Source of the DNA: Nocardia pneumoniae NBRC 100136
GTDB taxonomy: Bacteria; Actinomycetota; Actinomycetes; Mycobacteriales; Mycobacteriaceae
Assembly: GCF_000308755.1 (NCBI RefSeq)
Contig: NZ_BAGF01000056.1
Span: forward strand, 111,304-175,303
Direction of reading: 5' to 3'
Length of the DNA: 64,000 nucleotides
A program made the translations under genes and the position numbers. Below the pieces are notes generated by a model. That model had not been told where the DNA came from. It did no database searches and saw only the letters and a list, made by a program, of their open reading frames with translations. This document shows positions 17,111-26,320 of this stretch, piece after piece. Each line of letters begins with the position of its first letter. The first letter of the stretch is position 1.

Positions 17111-19390
17111 TCACGACTTGGCCAAATACTCCAGGCGTTCGGAATCCACGGCCGCATGCATCATGCTCGCCAGACCGGGGTGCCTGGTCAGGCCGGGATC
17201 GGAGGCTACAACCGAACGGGCGAATTCCTGGGCGGCGGTGATGACCTCGAGATCGTCCAGCAGGGACAGCAGGCGCAGGGAGCGGGCCGTGCCGGACTGG
17301 GCGGCGCCGAGCACGTCGCCTTCGCGGCGGGTGCGCAGGTCGAGCACCGCTAGTTCGAAGCCGTCGGTGGTGGCGGCCACGGCGTCCAGCCGCGCCATCG
17401 CCGAACCGCCCGGGGCGGCGTCGGTGATCAGCAGGCACAGCCCCGGGTGGGTGCCGCGTCCGATCCGGCCGCGCAGTTGGTGCAGCTGGCTGACGCCGAA
17501 GCGGTCCGCGTCGACGATCACCATCACCGTCGCGTTGGGCACGTCGACGCCGACCTCGACCACCGTGGTGCACACCAGCACGTCCACCGATCCGTCGTTG
17601 AACGCCCGCATCACCTGGTCTTTCTCGTCGGCGGGCAATCTGCCGTGCAGCAAGCCGACCCGCACGCCCGACAGCGGCCCGCCGCGCAGCATCTCGAACA
17701 CATCGAGCACCGCCTGCGTGGTCGGTCCTTCCTTCTCGCCGTCGCCGGACTTCGAGCGCCCGTTGCGGGACTTGCCCGTGCCCTCCTCGTCGTCGCCGAT
17801 GCGCGAGCACACCACGTAGGCCTGCCGCCCGGCGGCGACCTCCTCCACGATCCGCTCCCAGGCCCGGTCCACCCAGTTCGGATGCTGTCTGCGCGGCACC
17901 ACCTTGGAGACGATCGGCGAGCGGCCTTTCGGCAGTTCGGTGAGCGTGGAGGTCTCCAGATCGCCCAGCGTGGTCATCGCGATGGTGCGCGGGATCGGCG
18001 TCGCGGTCATCACCAGCAGATGCGGGCTTGCGCCCGCTTTCGCCTTGGCGCGCAAGGCGTCGCGCTGCTCGACGCCGAAGCGATGCTGCTCGTCGACCAC
18101 CACCATGCCGAGATCGAAGAACTCGACGTTGTCCTGGATCAGCGCGTGCGTGCCGATCACGATGCCCGCCTGGCCGGTCACCGCCTCCAGCAGCGCGGCC
18201 TTCTTCGCGGACGCCGACATCGACCCGGTCACCAGCACCACGCGGGTCGCCTGCTCGGCCGCGCCGAGTTCGCCCGCGGCACCCAGCTCGCCGAGCATGC
18301 CGCGTAGCGACCGATAATGTTGCGCGGCAAGCACTTCCGTCGGCGCCAGCAGCGCGCACTGGAGTCCGGCGTCGACGACTTGCAGCATGGCGTGCAAGGC
18401 GACGATCGTCTTGCCGGAGCCGACCTCGCCTTGCAGCAGCCGGTGCATCGGCTGCTCCCGGGACAGATCCGCGGAGATCTCCCCGACGACGTGCCGCTGC
18501 CCCGCGGTGAGCTCGAACGGCAGCTGACGGTCGAAGGCCGCGGCGATGCCGTCGGCACGCGGCGGGCAGGCCCGTGCGCGGCGGCCGGACACCTCGTGCC
18601 GCCGCTCGGCCAGCACCAGTTGCAAGGCGAGCGCCTCGTCGAAACGCAGCCGGTCCTTGGCTCGATCGATGTCGGACTTGCGGTCGGGCAGATGGATCAG
18701 GCGCAGCGCGTCGGACAGGTTCAGCAGTGCGCGTTCGGCGCGCATGTCCTCCGGCAGCGGGTCCTCGATGGGGTCGAGCTGGTCGAGCACCTGACGCACG
18801 CACGCGAGCACATCCCAGCTCTGCACCTTCGCCGTCGCCGGGTAGACCGGGATGAATTCCCGCTCCATGAAGGAGGTGTCCACTCCCCCAGCGCCTCTCG
18901 CGCTCTCCGCGAGACCGCGCAGATCCCCGCCGCCGCGCACCTTGGTCAGCCCGCCGACCGAGTCCGCGTCGTCCGCTTCCGGCAGGATCAGGTAGCCGGG
19001 ATGGCTCAGATTCCACTGACCGGGGCGCCAGTAGTTCACCGTGCCCGACATCATCGCCCGCAGGCCCTCGCGCACAACGTATTTCACCTTGTCGCCGTGG
19101 AAGAAGGTGACGTCGACGCCGCGGCCGGAGCCGGTGTCGAGGACCACCTTCAGCAGCGAACCGCGGCGGTTGCGCATCGGCCGCAGCTCGGCCTTGGTGA
19201 TCCGCCCGATGACGGTGATATGCGTACCGTCTTCGGGCGCCTCCTCCGTGAGCGGCTGGCCCTGGGTCGCGTAACGCAGCGGATAGTGCCGCAACAGGTC
19301 TTCGACGGTGTGCATGTCGAACGCGTCCGCCAGCGAGGCGGCCGCCTTCGCGCCCAGGATGTGGTCGAGCCGATCGCTCAGTGTCGCCAT
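17111..19390 (-). CDS. recG: ATP-dependent DNA helicase RecG
   Basis: Branch-migration helicase that reverses stalled forks and processes recombination intermediates. 759 residues, normal for actinobacterial RecG. The N-terminal wedge/OB domain spans about 1-170 (VIGRITKAELRPMRNRRGSL). Helicase motifs follow: Walker A GEVGSGKT with Lys327, DEQHRFG, MTATPIPRT, then VCTTVVEVGVDVPNA and LRGRIGRG. The C-terminal RecG block has FELAVLDLRTRREGDVLG. The start lies three bases after the stop of the DAK2-domain gene, so the two form an operon, as in mycobacteria. Confidence 0.96.
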   Translation of the reverse strand: MATLSDRLDHILGAKAAASLADAFDMHTVEDLLRHYPLRYATQGQPLTEEAPEDGTHITVIGRITKAELRPMRNRRGSLLKVVLDTGSGRGVDVTFFHGDKVKYVVREGLRAMMSGTVNYWRPGQWNLSHPGYLILPEADDADSVGGLTKVRGGGDLRGLAESARGAGGVDTSFMEREFIPVYPATAKVQSWDVLACVRQVLDQLDPIEDPLPEDMRAERALLNLSDALRLIHLPDRKSDIDRAKDRLRFDEALALQLVLAERRHEVSGRRARACPPRADGIAAAFDRQLPFELTAGQRHVVGEISADLSREQPMHRLLQGEVGSGKTIVALHAMLQVVDAGLQCALLAPTEVLAAQHYRSLRGMLGELGAAGELGAAEQATRVVLVTGSMSASAKKAALLEAVTGQAGIVIGTHALIQDNVEFFDLGMVVVDEQHRFGVEQRDALRAKAKAGASPHLLVMTATPIPRTIAMTTLGDLETSTLTELPKGRSPIVSKVVPRRQHPNWVDRAWERIVEEVAAGRQAYVVCSRIGDDEEGTGKSRNGRSKSGDGEKEGPTTQAVLDVFEMLRGGPLSGVRVGLLHGRLPADEKDQVMRAFNDGSVDVLVCTTVVEVGVDVPNATVMVIVDADRFGVSQLHQLRGRIGRGTHPGLCLLITDAAPGGSAMARLDAVAATTDGFELAVLDLRTRREGDVLGAAQSGTARSLRLLSLLDDLEVITAAQEFARSVVASDPGLTRHPGLASMMHAAVDSERLEYLAKS

Positions 19391-19393
19391 GCC

Positions 19394-21190
19394 CTACTCC
19401 ACTCCGATCTGCACCAAATCGCCTTGCTGCCCACCGGAATACACGATCACCTCGACACCGGGGAAGCCCTGCGCGATATGCGCGGCGAGTTCGGCGCCGA
19501 GCTGCTCCGGCGCCTCCGCGCCCATCAGCAGGGTGACCAGCTCACCGCCGAAGGCGAGCAGCCGATCCAGCAGTGTCCGTCCGGCGGCGCGCACGTCGCG
19601 GTCGATCACGACGACCTCGTGGCCGACCAGCCCGAGCCCGTCGCCCGAGTCACAGGTGCCGACCAGGGTGAGCGCGCGCTCGGTCGCGGCACGCAGCGAT
19701 CCCCAGCGCGTCGTGGCGGCGGCCTCGGACATGGCGAAGGCGTCGTCGACGGCGATCCGTCCGCGGTCGTGCACGGCCAGCGCGGCAAGGCCCTGCACCA
19801 TGGACGCGCTCGGCAGCAGGAGCACGTCACGATGCGCGTCACGGGCCGCGACACCGACGGCGACCAGCTCGTGCGCGGGCAGTGCGCCGTTGGGCAGCAC
19901 CAGCACTTCGCGGTGAGGCATCCGCCGGATGGCGGCCAGCAGCGTCGACGCGGTGACCGCCGGATCGGCCGCCAGCACCACCGCGCCCGCGTCCTCGAAC
20001 AGGGTCGCGGCGCCGTCCCCGGCGACCACGGCCAGAATCCCCCGGTCGGCCGGAGTCCGCGGTAACCCCGCGGCACCGAAGACGCCCGCCACCTGGGTCG
20101 AACCCGTGCCCGCCGCGGTAGATCCCACGGCCGCGCCGCCTGATGGCGCAGGTCCCACCCGCGCGTCCGCACCATGGCCGCTGCCTTCGGCCGCATCGGA
20201 CTCGTCAACGCTCGCGACGCTGCGGGTTCCCGCGCCCCCGCCTCGCGGTACGGCGCCTTCTCCGTGTCCCTCCCACTCGTCGTGATGCGAGCCGAACACG
20301 ACGTTCTCGATGCGGATCCGGCTGAGCGTGCCCGCCGCGATCCCCGCCTCCACCGCCGCGCCCGCGTCGGCACAGTGCACATGGGCCGACCAGGACCGGT
20401 CGCCGTCGCCCACGACCACGACCGAATCGCCGAGTTCGGCGAGGCGGGACCGCAGTGCCGCCACTTTCGCCTCGTCGGTGTCGGCCAGCAGGTACATCAC
20501 CTCGTATCGCGGCTCGGCGTCGACGGGAGCGGATCGCTTCGCGGCCACGGGAGCCCGTGGATATTCCGGCCGCGTGGGCGCCTCGCCGCGGGTCACCGAG
20601 ACCAGACTGTCCAACAGCACGACCAGCCCTCGCGCGCCCGCGTCGACCACACCGGCCGCGCGCAGCACACCGAGCTGAAAAGGCGTGTCGCCGAGAGCCT
20701 TGGCGGCGCCATCGGCGGCCGCGAGCGCCACGTCGCCCAGCGTCTGATCGGGGCAGGTGGCCGCGGCCGCGGCCGCACAGTCCAGGACGGTGAGGATGGT
20801 TCCCTCGATGGGCACGCTGAGCGCCTCGCGGACCAGCTCCGACGCCTTGGCGAGCGCGTCGCGCAGGCGGTCGGCCGTCAGCGGACCGCCGCGCACCGCC
20901 TCGGCGACGCCGCGCAGCACCTGGGACAGGATGATCCCGGAATTGCCGCGCGCGCCGACCGTCGCACCGTGCGCCATCGCGGCGGCGACGGTATGGGCCG
21001 CGCCATCGTCGCCGTTCGCCGCGACCGCCTCCGCCGCCTCGACCGCGGCGCGCATGGTGGCCAGCAGGTTGGTTCCGGTGTCGGCGTCCGGGACGGGAAA
21101 GACATTGAGCGCGTTGATCTCCTCGCGCCGCAGTTCCAGGCCCGCCAGGCAGGTGCGACCCCAGCACAGCAACGCCGTGCCGTCCATCAC
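19394..21190 (-). CDS. DAK2 (dihydroxyacetone kinase-like, FakA/YloV-type) protein
   Basis: About 598 residues from a GTG at 21190, with AGGAG eight bases upstream. An ATG at 21187 and a GTG at 21229 are alternatives. The N-terminal DhaL/DAK2 domain carries the nucleotide-Mg signature NVFPVPDADTGTNL and GARGNSGIILSQ. A middle domain and a C-terminal DegV-like domain follow, joined by a low-complexity Gly/Ala/Ser linker near residues 330-390. In Firmicutes this architecture is fatty-acid kinase FakA, which phosphorylates DegV-bound fatty acids; whether the actinobacterial member does so is unproven. It is upstream of and tightly coupled to recG and divergent from rpmB, matching the position of Rv2974c. 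Confidence 0.85.
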   Translation of the reverse strand: MMDGTALLCWGRTCLAGLELRREEINALNVFPVPDADTGTNLLATMRAAVEAAEAVAANGDDGAAHTVAAAMAHGATVGARGNSGIILSQVLRGVAEAVRGGPLTADRLRDALAKASELVREALSVPIEGTILTVLDCAAAAAATCPDQTLGDVALAAADGAAKALGDTPFQLGVLRAAGVVDAGARGLVVLLDSLVSVTRGEAPTRPEYPRAPVAAKRSAPVDAEPRYEVMYLLADTDEAKVAALRSRLAELGDSVVVVGDGDRSWSAHVHCADAGAAVEAGIAAGTLSRIRIENVVFGSHHDEWEGHGEGAVPRGGGAGTRSVASVDESDAAEGSGHGADARVGPAPSGGAAVGSTAAGTGSTQVAGVFGAAGLPRTPADRGILAVVAGDGAATLFEDAGAVVLAADPAVTASTLLAAIRRMPHREVLVLPNGALPAHELVAVGVAARDAHRDVLLLPSASMVQGLAALAVHDRGRIAVDDAFAMSEAAATTRWGSLRAATERALTLVGTCDSGDGLGLVGHEVVVIDRDVRAAGRTLLDRLLAFGGELVTLLMGAEAPEQLGAELAAHIAQGFPGVEVIVYSGGQQGDLVQIGVE

Positions 21191-21513
21191 ATCCCGCGCT
21201 CCTGGCACGTCGCCTCTCCCTTCCGCCACCTGCGCACCACCACCGACCGTCAGGTTAGCGGGCGGTGCCGACAGGGACCCGGCAACACCGTCCCACTACA
21301 ATCGGTTGTGCCCGGCATCCGTTCCGGCACTCGTCCCCTGGGACCGGTTTGGTGGATCGGTGGCCGCACAGCTACCCTTGCAGGGTTGCCTCGCGCGGCC
21401 GTCGCCGGTCTGCGCTGGTCGGCTTCCGCCGACAGGGCACACTTGACATTGCACCGGGACAAAGCCGCATCGCGAAGGCGGCCGTCCCCACATGACATGA
21501 AGGAGTTCGCGAC
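21191..21513. other. Divergent promoter region between the DAK2 gene and rpmB
   Basis: About 320 bases without a supported gene. TTGACA occurs at about 21443 on the plus strand ahead of rpmB and could be its -35 box, but I see no convincing -10 partner. A ribosome site AAGGAG precedes rpmB at about 21500. Confidence 0.4.
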
Positions 21514-21705
21514 ATGGCTGCCGTCTGCGACGTCTGCGCCAAGGGCCCCGGCTTCGGGAAGTCGGTCTCGCACTCGCACCGGCGCACCAACCGTCGCTGG
21601 AACCCGAACATCCAGACCGTTCGCGCACAGGTCGCGCCGGGCAACACCCGCCGCATGAACGTGTGCACCTCGTGCCTGAAGGCGGGCAAGGTCGTCCGCG
21701 GCTGA
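21514..21705 (+). CDS. rpmB: 50S ribosomal protein L28, zinc-ribbon (C+) form
   Basis: 63 residues (MAAVCDVCAKGPGFGKSVSH), a complete L28. Two CxxC pairs, CDVC and CTSC, make it the zinc-binding C+ form. Actinobacteria often also encode a zinc-free paralogue used under zinc starvation. The start has AAGGAG seven bases upstream, and a hairpin terminator follows. It is transcribed divergently from the DAK2-recG operon. Confidence 0.97.
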   Translation: MAAVCDVCAKGPGFGKSVSHSHRRTNRRWNPNIQTVRAQVAPGNTRRMNVCTSCLKAGKVVRG

Positions 21706-21737
21706 TCCGGCCCCGGCCTACCAACACCATCGGCACA

Positions 21738-21770
21738 CGCCCCGGCACCCGTCTCGGGTGGTCCGGGGCG
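21738..21770 (+). terminator. Hairpin terminator after rpmB
   Basis: CGCCCCGG at 21738-21745 pairs with CCGGGGCG at 21763-21770, with an inner ACCCG/CGGGT extension. It starts 32 bases after the rpmB stop and has no T tract. Confidence 0.6.
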
Positions 21771-21798
21771 TCGTCGTGACTGCGGCGGTTCGGCGAGG

Positions 21799-22311
21799 AT
21801 GGTCGCTGTGACCGAGCATCCGTGGCGAATCCTGCCGCTGGCCGCCGAACACACGCGCAGCCTCGCCGAATGCCACATCGCCTGCTGGCGTGAGGCCTAT
21901 CGAGGGCTGGTACCCGCGCACGTGCTCGACGCGTTCGACGTCGAGCGCCGAGCCGAGCAGTGGGAGCGCGACCGCGTGCGGCATCCCGGCCGCACGCATG
22001 TCGCGATCGTCGACGACACGGTGATCGGATTCGCCAGCGCAGGCCCATCACGCGACCGGCACCCGGTGACCGCGCTGGAATTGCACGCCCTTTACGTCCG
22101 CACACCGTGGCATGGCAGCGGCGTCGCCGACGACCTGATCCGCGCCGCGCTCGATCCGGCGGCCGCGTGCTCACTGTGGGTCTTCGAGCAGAATCCGCGC
22201 GCGCAGGCGTTCTACCGCAGGCACGGATTCGTGCTCGACGGCACCCGGGCGGCCGAATCATTCACTTCCGCGATCGAAGTACGCATGGTGCGCACATCGC
22301 GCGGGGACTGA
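21799..22311 (+). CDS. GNAT family N-acetyltransferase
   Basis: 170 residues. The acetyl-CoA-binding motif A is seen as LYVRTPWHGSGVADDLI (about residues 97-113), preceded by a beta-strand ending in LELHA. The C-terminal motif B has FYRRHGF. The N-terminal CHIACWREAYRGLVP is typical of the RimI-like/puromycin-acetyltransferase-like branch. The acceptor substrate cannot be told from sequence. The gene is not part of the mycobacterial version of this block and may be a local addition. Confidence 0.85.
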   Translation: MVAVTEHPWRILPLAAEHTRSLAECHIACWREAYRGLVPAHVLDAFDVERRAEQWERDRVRHPGRTHVAIVDDTVIGFASAGPSRDRHPVTALELHALYVRTPWHGSGVADDLIRAALDPAAACSLWVFEQNPRAQAFYRRHGFVLDGTRAAESFTSAIEVRMVRTSRGD

Positions 22312-22348
22312 AAGCGCCGGTCGAAGCCCCGGCGGGCACGCGCTGGGC

Positions 22349-22379
22349 GTACCTCCGCGTTCGCTCCGGCCACGCGCGC
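22349..22379. repeat. Single copy of the GTACCTCCGC dispersed repeat
   Basis: GTACCTCCGCGTTCGCTCCG followed by GCCACGCGCGC matches, with a few changes, the 35-bp unit repeated three times at 37819-37918. It lies between the GNAT and crotonase genes. Confidence 0.65.
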
Positions 22380-22435
22380 GCTATCGACGGACTGCGCCGG
22401 ACTGCGCCGGGCAACGCCCCGTTAGGGTGCAGACC

Positions 22436-23224
22436 ATGACCTCCACCGAGCGAGCCGAGTACGTGACGACCGTCGACGGCGTTCTCCAGATCACCATCGC
22501 CACCGCCGCGAACGGCACGTCGATGGACTTCGCGGGCATCGCCGCGGGGACCGCGGCACTGGGCTCGCTCGGGACCGACGTGGGCGCGGTGCTGCTGCGC
22601 GGCACCGGCGCCAACTTCTGCGCGGGCGGCAACGTGCGCGGCTTCGCCGCGGCGGCGGACCGGTCCGCGCACATCCGCGGTCTCGCCACCGACCTGCACG
22701 AATTCGTCCGCGCGCTGGACGCCACGCCCGTCCCCGTGGTGGCCGCGGCGCAGGGCTGGGCCGCGGGCGCGGGAATGAGCCTGGTCTGCCTTGCCGACAT
22801 CGCGCTCGGCGGGCCGGGCACCAAGCTGCGCCCGGCCTATCCCGGCATCGGACTGAGTCCCGACGGCGGCATGTCCTGGACGCTGCCGCGTCTGGTCGGT
22901 GCGGGACGGGCTCGCGAAATCCTGCTCACCGACGCCGTGCTGGAGGCCGAGGAGGCGGTGCGCCTGGGCATCCTGAGCAGGCTGGTCCCCGATGCGGAGA
23001 TCGCCGACGAGGCGCAGCGCGTCGCGCGCACCATCGCCACCGGACCGCGTTCCACCTACGCCAGCATCAAATCTCTGCTGCGGCAATCGGATTCGTCCAC
23101 GCTGAGCGATCAGCTCGACCGCGAGCGAGACGGTATCGCCGCGGCGGCGAACTCCCCCGCCGGTCGGGAGGGCGTCGACGCGTTCGTCGCGAAGCGCCAG
23201 CCCGAGTACACCGGGCTCGCCTGA
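22436..23224 (+). CDS. Enoyl-CoA hydratase/isomerase family protein
   Basis: 262 residues from the ATG at 22436; a GTG nine bases earlier is possible. Crotonase-fold landmarks are an oxyanion-hole segment NFCAGGNVRGFA (about 61-72) and the second oxyanion loop QGWAAGAGMSLV. The usual hydratase Glu pair is not obvious; the segment GIGLSPDGGMSW puts an Asp where Glu164 would be, as in isomerase-type or PaaG-like members. An isomerase or dedicated CoA-thioester role is therefore likelier than standard beta-oxidation hydration. It converges on an alpha/beta hydrolase gene whose stop lies seven bases away. Confidence 0.85.
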   Translation: MTSTERAEYVTTVDGVLQITIATAANGTSMDFAGIAAGTAALGSLGTDVGAVLLRGTGANFCAGGNVRGFAAAADRSAHIRGLATDLHEFVRALDATPVPVVAAAQGWAAGAGMSLVCLADIALGGPGTKLRPAYPGIGLSPDGGMSWTLPRLVGAGRAREILLTDAVLEAEEAVRLGILSRLVPDAEIADEAQRVARTIATGPRSTYASIKSLLRQSDSSTLSDQLDRERDGIAAAANSPAGREGVDAFVAKRQPEYTGLA

Positions 23225-23231
23225 GCCCGGT

Positions 23232-24095
23232 TCAGTCCCGGGTCGAGAGCACGAACTTCGCCACCGCGTCGGTGAACGAGTCGTTGTCGTCACCGGCCGC
23301 GGTGTGCGCGGCGCCGCCGATCTCCACGAGCTGGGCGTGCGGCACCAGCCGCTGGAACGCCTCGGCTCCCTCCGGGCTCACCACATCCGAGCGCATGCCG
23401 CGCACCAGCAGCACCGGAATGCGCAGGCCGCGCGCCGCGTCCTCCATCTGCTCGATCATCGCGGACGGGTCCTCCAGCCGTCCGGCGAGCATGTCCGGGT
23501 CCCAATGCCAGTACCAGCGGCCGTCGCGTTCGCGCAGATTGCGCAGCAGACCGTCGGTGTTCTTCGGCCGAGGACGGTGCGGCAGATAGGCGGCGACCGC
23601 GTCGGCCGCCTGCTCGATGCTGTCGAACCCGTCGCGATGCTTGCTCAGGAAGTCGATCACTCTCGCGACGCCTTCCGGCTCCGGCCTGGTGACGATATCG
23701 ACCAGCACCAGCGCGCTGATCGCCTCGCCGCCGGGCTGCGCGGTGGCGAGCAGTCCGGTGATGCCGCCCATGCTGGCGCCCACCACCACCGCGGGCCCGC
23801 CGAGTTGGTCAAGCACGAGCAGCAAGTCCTGGACCATGGTGTAGCGCCGGTAGTCGCGGTCGGGCGCCCACTGGCTGTCACCGTGGCCGCGCGCGTCCAG
23901 GGTGACCACCCGCATTCCCGACGCGCCGAGCCGCGCGCCGGTCTGCTTCCACGAATGACGGTTCTGCCCGCCGCCGTGCAGAAAGACGACGAGCGGGCCG
24001 TCGACCGGGCCGAACTGGTCGGCGGCCAGCTCGATTCCACCCGAACCGCGCAGCCGCAGCCGAGACGGTTCGAGAAGATCGTTCGCATTACTCAC
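23232..24095 (-). CDS. Alpha/beta hydrolase
   Basis: About 287 residues from a GTG at 24095; the frame is open upstream but the extension is arginine/proline-rich shadow. The oxyanion motif HGGGQNRHSW, the nucleophile elbow VGASMGGITG and the C-terminal catalytic His in GGAAHTAAGDD give a full Ser-Asp-His hydrolase. Cap-domain residues suggest the epoxide-hydrolase/haloperoxidase-like branch, but the nucleophile is Ser, so an esterase, lactonase or C-C hydrolase is likelier. No partner gene reveals the substrate. Confidence 0.82.
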   Translation of the reverse strand: MSNANDLLEPSRLRLRGSGGIELAADQFGPVDGPLVVFLHGGGQNRHSWKQTGARLGASGMRVVTLDARGHGDSQWAPDRDYRRYTMVQDLLLVLDQLGGPAVVVGASMGGITGLLATAQPGGEAISALVLVDIVTRPEPEGVARVIDFLSKHRDGFDSIEQAADAVAAYLPHRPRPKNTDGLLRNLRERDGRWYWHWDPDMLAGRLEDPSAMIEQMEDAARGLRIPVLLVRGMRSDVVSPEGAEAFQRLVPHAQLVEIGGAAHTAAGDDNDSFTDAVAKFVLSTRD

Positions 24096-24153
24096 GATCT
24101 GTAGGATCGCACAACACCGGCCCTCGCCGGGGCCAACCCGGCGAATCGATGAC

Positions 24154-24393
24154 TCAGCAGCCGAGATTGCCCGCGAAGAACAGGCAGGCGATCTTGGCGT
24201 GCACCGACGCGGAGATGGTGGAGGAGCCGCTGGAGGTGTACTCCTCGGCGACCGGAGCCGTGGTGGTCTCCGTGGCGGGCTCGAGCCGCAGCGGAGCCGC
24301 ACCGGCGACGGCCGCGCCGCTGGTGAGCGCGGCGCAGACGGCCAGGGTCGCGGTGGTGCCGCGCAGCGCGCCGCGGACGGTGGTGTTGTGCAT
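24154..24393 (-). CDS. Small secreted protein with C-terminal cysteine pair
   Basis: 79 residues. The ATG at 24393 follows GAGGAGC at a good distance; a start 15 bases upstream is weaker. A clear signal peptide occupies about residues 1-33 (basic start, Ala/Leu/Val core, AVAGAA cleavage site). A Thr/Glu-rich spacer follows. The end is a conserved-looking tail, ASVHAKIACLFFAGNLGC, with cysteines spaced nine apart and one at the very C-terminus. No family is recognised. The mature peptide of about 45 residues is probably exported and may form one disulfide. Confidence 0.65.
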   Translation of the reverse strand: MHNTTVRGALRGTTATLAVCAALTSGAAVAGAAPLRLEPATETTTAPVAEEYTSSGSSTISASVHAKIACLFFAGNLGC

Positions 24394-24445
24394 GGAAGAG
24401 CTCCTCACTCGTTTTCTTTCGGTCGATCACACACTGGCGCCCGAT

Positions 24446-25129
24446 TCAGGGCAGGCGCCAGTCAACCGGTTCGGCACCCAGTTCGTCGAGTAGTTCGTTC
24501 ACTCGCGAGAAGGGGCGCGAACCGAAGAACCCGCGCGACGCGGACAACGGCGACGGATGCGCGGACTCGATGTAGGGGATCTCGGACTCGATCAGCAGCG
24601 GTTTCAACGTCGCCGCGTCCCTGCCCCACAGGATCGCCACCAGCGGCTCGTCCCTGGCGACCAGGGCGCGAATGGCCTGGTCGGTGACCGCCTCCCAGCC
24701 CTTGCCCCGATGTGAGGCCGGCTTGCCGGGCGACACGGTGAGCACTCGGTTCAGCATCAGCACCCCCTGATCCGACCACGGGCTCAGATCGCCGCAGGAC
24801 GGTGTGGGGTGGCCCAGATCCTTGCTGTACTCGGCGAAGATATTGGCCAGGCTGCGCGGAATCGGCGAAACATCCGGGGCCACCGAGAAACTCAGGCCCA
24901 TCGGGTGGCCAGGTGTCGGATAGGGATCCTGGCCGACGACCAGCACGTGCACGTCGTCGAACGGGCGCTGGAATGCGCGCAGGACGTTCTCACCGGACGG
25001 TAGATAGCCACGCCCGGCCGCGTTCTCCGCGCGCAGGAACTCACCCATGGCGGCAATCCGGTCCGCCACCGGCTCGAGTGCCTTCGCCCAGCCCGGATCC
25101 ATGATCTCCGACAGTGGTTTCGCGCTCAT
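24446..25129 (-). CDS. ung: Uracil-DNA glycosylase, family 1
   Basis: Removes uracil from DNA at the start of base excision repair. 227 residues from the ATG at 25129 (MSAKPLSEIMDPGWAKALEP). The water-activating loop GQDPYP gives catalytic Asp68, and the DNA-intercalation loop HPSPLSASRGFFG contains His191. Both are diagnostic of family 1. The gene follows thiL by 11 bases on the same strand, so they are probably co-transcribed, as for Rv2976c-Rv2977c. Confidence 0.96.
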   Translation of the reverse strand: MSAKPLSEIMDPGWAKALEPVADRIAAMGEFLRAENAAGRGYLPSGENVLRAFQRPFDDVHVLVVGQDPYPTPGHPMGLSFSVAPDVSPIPRSLANIFAEYSKDLGHPTPSCGDLSPWSDQGVLMLNRVLTVSPGKPASHRGKGWEAVTDQAIRALVARDEPLVAILWGRDAATLKPLLIESEIPYIESAHPSPLSASRGFFGSRPFSRVNELLDELGAEPVDWRLP

Positions 25130-25140
25130 GACCGCACAAC

Positions 25141-26139
25141 TTAGCGTGGTTGGTCTCCGGCTGCCCAGGCCGCCCCACGGAACGATTCCCACCCGCCGTC
25201 GCCCGCGTGGGCCACGCCGTCGACGGTGAGCCCGTGACCGGCCACAACCTGCCCGATCGCGACCCATCCGGCGGGTAGCGGGCGGCCCGGCGCCCAGGCG
25301 CCCGCGAAGGCGTGGTCCTCGCCTCCGGTCAGGATCCATTGCGCCGCATCGGCGTCCAGCACGGCGGCCACGCGTTCCAGCGCCGGATCACGCAACGCCG
25401 CCGAGTTCAGATCGATCGCGACGCCGGAGGCCGCCGCGACATGTCCCAGATCCGCGAGCAGTCCGTCGGACACGTCGGTCATGGCGTGCGGCCCGGCGTC
25501 CGCCGAACCGGCCGTGGGCGACCCGCGCCGCAGCGCGTCCAGCACGGCCGCGTAGGGCGGCTGCGGAACGCGATGCGCGGCAAGCGCTTCGGCGACCTCG
25601 GCACCGGTCACACCGGCGGTGAACGCATCGAGTCCAGCGGCCGACCAGCCGAGACGGCCCGCGACCGCGACGATATCGCCCACGCGCGCACCGGATCTCG
25701 TGATCGGCGCGCGGCCGCCCAGGTCGCCGAAGGCGGTGACCGAGATGACCAGGTCGCGGCTGCGAACCAGGTCGCCGCCCGCGATGGACGCACCCGCCCT
25801 GGCGGCCTCGGCCCACATGCCGTCCGCGAGCCCGTCGACCAGCTCGAGCGGGGTGTCGGCGGGGCAACCGAGCGCGACGACGAACGCGGTCGGCTCCGCG
25901 CCCATGGCGACCACGTCGGCGGCGTTCTGCGCGATCGCCTTGCGGCCGATATCCTCGGGACCGGACCAGTCCAGCCGGAAATGCCGATCCTGCACCAGCA
26001 TGTCGGTGGTGACCACGAATCGGCCGTCCGGAGCCGCGACCAGCGCCGCGTCGTCGCCGGGGCCGAGCAGCACGCCCGGAGCCTGCTCCCGGCCCGCGTT
26101 GATACGCTCGATCAGCGCGAACTCCCCCAGTTCACGCAC
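25141..26139 (-). CDS. thiL: Thiamine-monophosphate kinase
   Basis: Phosphorylates thiamine monophosphate to thiamine diphosphate with ATP. About 332 residues from the GTG at 26139 (VRELGEFALIERI), equal to the mycobacterial enzyme in length. Family motifs are LLGPGDDAALV near residue 25, VTTDMLVQDRHFR, GRKAIAQNAADVVAMGA and TDVSDGLLADLGH. No ATG is available; a longer open frame upstream includes AAAGGATCG before non-standard codons, so the exact start is uncertain by up to about 15 codons. It is the first gene of a thiL-ung pair and is divergent from the DUF3515 gene. Confidence 0.92.
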   Translation of the reverse strand: MRELGEFALIERINAGREQAPGVLLGPGDDAALVAAPDGRFVVTTDMLVQDRHFRLDWSGPEDIGRKAIAQNAADVVAMGAEPTAFVVALGCPADTPLELVDGLADGMWAEAARAGASIAGGDLVRSRDLVISVTAFGDLGGRAPITRSGARVGDIVAVAGRLGWSAAGLDAFTAGVTGAEVAEALAAHRVPQPPYAAVLDALRRGSPTAGSADAGPHAMTDVSDGLLADLGHVAAASGVAIDLNSAALRDPALERVAAVLDADAAQWILTGGEDHAFAGAWAPGRPLPAGWVAIGQVVAGHGLTVDGVAHAGDGGWESFRGAAWAAGDQPR

Positions 26140-26320
26140 TGTCCTCGGGCCTGTGCTCGCGCTGATGATCGATCCTTTCCGGCGCGCCGCTTGCTGGAAC
26201 GAGGCCGACGGTACCCTTTCGCCAGGTACTCGAGCACCACCGGGCCGCTCCACCGGGCCGCCGCGCACCCGCGGTCACCGGCCGAGGCCCGATGCGCGCG
26301 AACAGGAAGGATCGGTGAGC

